DNA from: Gremmenia infestans
Lineage: Eukaryota; Ascomycota; Leotiomycetes; Helotiales; Hamatocanthoscyphaceae
DNA: 64,000 nucleotides
Reading direction: 5' to 3'
Assembly: GCA_032629725.1 (NCBI GenBank)
Contig: JAFEVB010000006.1
Location: 372,001 to 436,000, forward strand
Both the position numbers and the translations under genes were made by a program. Below are positions 63,146-64,000 of this stretch, piece by piece. The notes under the pieces were generated by a model. The model did not search any database and had not been told where the DNA came from. It was given only the letters and a program-made list of their open reading frames with translations. Within the stretch, counting starts at the first letter, position 1; each line of letters begins with the position of its first letter.

Positions 63146-64000
63146 TATCGATCGGGTGGATACAGATATCTGGAGATGGCAGCAACAATAGGAAAGGATT
63201 TGCAGTGAGATGTCTTAATCGATGTCAAACTTGTCCTCTGGGGGATCCAAGCTTATAACAAGCTGGCATGGGGCGGGGGGTCCGGATCGTAACTTTCAGG
63301 AAAAGATCTTCGGCCTTGTGGGTGAGGATCAACCTCTGTGCGTATTCTGGAATCCAAAGATCTCATACGATACTGTTTGTAGACTGACTGCGTGTGGAAA
63401 TCCAACGGTTACATCAAGAAATGAGTTGACTAGAACGAGAGGGTCTAAGGGGATATTATAACGCAGGACAAGGGTAAAAGGACGAAGCATTCGGAAACAT
63501 CAACACTACCCAGAACTTTGCAAGTGTAGAGATGTCGCAATGTGCCTATTTGCTTTTTGTGTCTCCATAGTTCATTTGATAAGATCCCTGGGTTCGACTA
63601 AAACCTGGCTGTCTTGGAACCTGCTGATTGGAGTTCTACAAGCGTTCAAAAAGCACGAACGATAGCCATTTCAGAAGAATTAAAGTTAACGGCCGCAACG
63701 GCTTCATCCGTACTCGTATGGTAGCCGGGGTCTTGCTGACATGCCACATAGAGATGGTATGTAAAACAAGGTACAGCGACAGCTGCCTGGCTTCAAGAAT
63801 ATATCCTTGGAGATAGGCATGGATTGTAAATTGAAACGTTATGAAGTTCGAAACCTCGCTCTTCCATTCGTTGAACTGCAATGCCTATGCCTGCCCGACT
63901 GGTGCGGGAGGAATTTCCCTGCGAATTTTCTTTTCCAGTATCAACCCGCTACTCCGGGCCTTTGCGAGTATTCTTACCTAAACGTCCACTAAAAGCTACT
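63146..64000. other. Upstream flank of the rhodopsin-domain gene, no supported gene
   Basis: Composition is normal, but the short frames on both strands overlap one another and resemble no family. About 125-140 bases before the start codon lies a GC-rich stretch (GGGGCGGGGGGTCCGG at 63270-63285). It contains GCGGGG, which fits the loose SYGGRG consensus of the carbon-catabolite repressor CreA; by itself this is weak. No TATA box is obvious. A gene entering from the right edge cannot be excluded. Confidence 0.5.

Noticed and set aside
63222..63992. Several short ORFs on both strands upstream of the gene
   Set aside because: They overlap each other, lack recognisable motifs and show no splice-supported extension that I could defend.

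Overview
This window looks like nuclear DNA of a filamentous ascomycete (Pezizomycotina). About 61.5 kb of it is an AT-rich, gene-dead block of decayed transposons. A short stretch of normal composition on the right carries one intact intron-containing gene. The decay has the character of repeat-induced point mutation (RIP): TpA is very common, reading frames are closed mostly by TAG and TAA where CAG, CAA or TGG would be expected, and retroelement active sites show G-to-A or C-to-T changes such as YLDD to YLNN. I see no rRNA, tRNA, CRISPR array or bacterial-type operon.

Layout. 1-4266: relics of long plus-strand reading frames I do not recognise, including one of about 1,010 codons with no frameshift. 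4591-11145: a structurally complete but mutated Ty3/Gypsy chromovirus (two LTRs, gag, PR-RT-RNaseH-integrase-chromodomain, antisense accessory ORF, 5-bp target duplication). 11146-33480: older unclassified relics, again mostly in long plus-strand frames, with a dispersed repeat, a 76-bp tandem duplication, an 18-bp minisatellite and a hairpin. 33480-33820: a small island of normal GC.

33820-61430 is a nest. A Ty1/Copia element (37503-40601 and 60422-61430, plus strand) is split just before its RT YVDD box by an LTR element of unknown class with 214-bp LTRs (40602-60417). That element was itself invaded by chromovirus copies: a truncated minus copy (44140-47516) is cut by a plus copy (47517-51897), which is cut by a full-length minus copy (51898-58470). 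Another truncated minus copy (33820-37502) abuts the Copia element on its left. Joining the Copia halves across the 214-bp-LTR element and one copy of its ATAT target duplication restores frame and normal RT spacing, which is the strongest evidence for the nesting order.

Near 61.5-61.8 kb composition changes to gene-like. The only gene I am confident is intact is a four-exon minus-strand gene (61821-63145) for a 388-residue seven-transmembrane fungal rhodopsin-domain (SAT4/PTH11-like) protein, ending within about 400 bp of the transposon block. The remaining 855 bp upstream of it holds no gene I can support.

The genes do not form a pathway. The story here is genome architecture: an AT-rich RIP compartment of nested retroelements against a single live membrane-protein gene.
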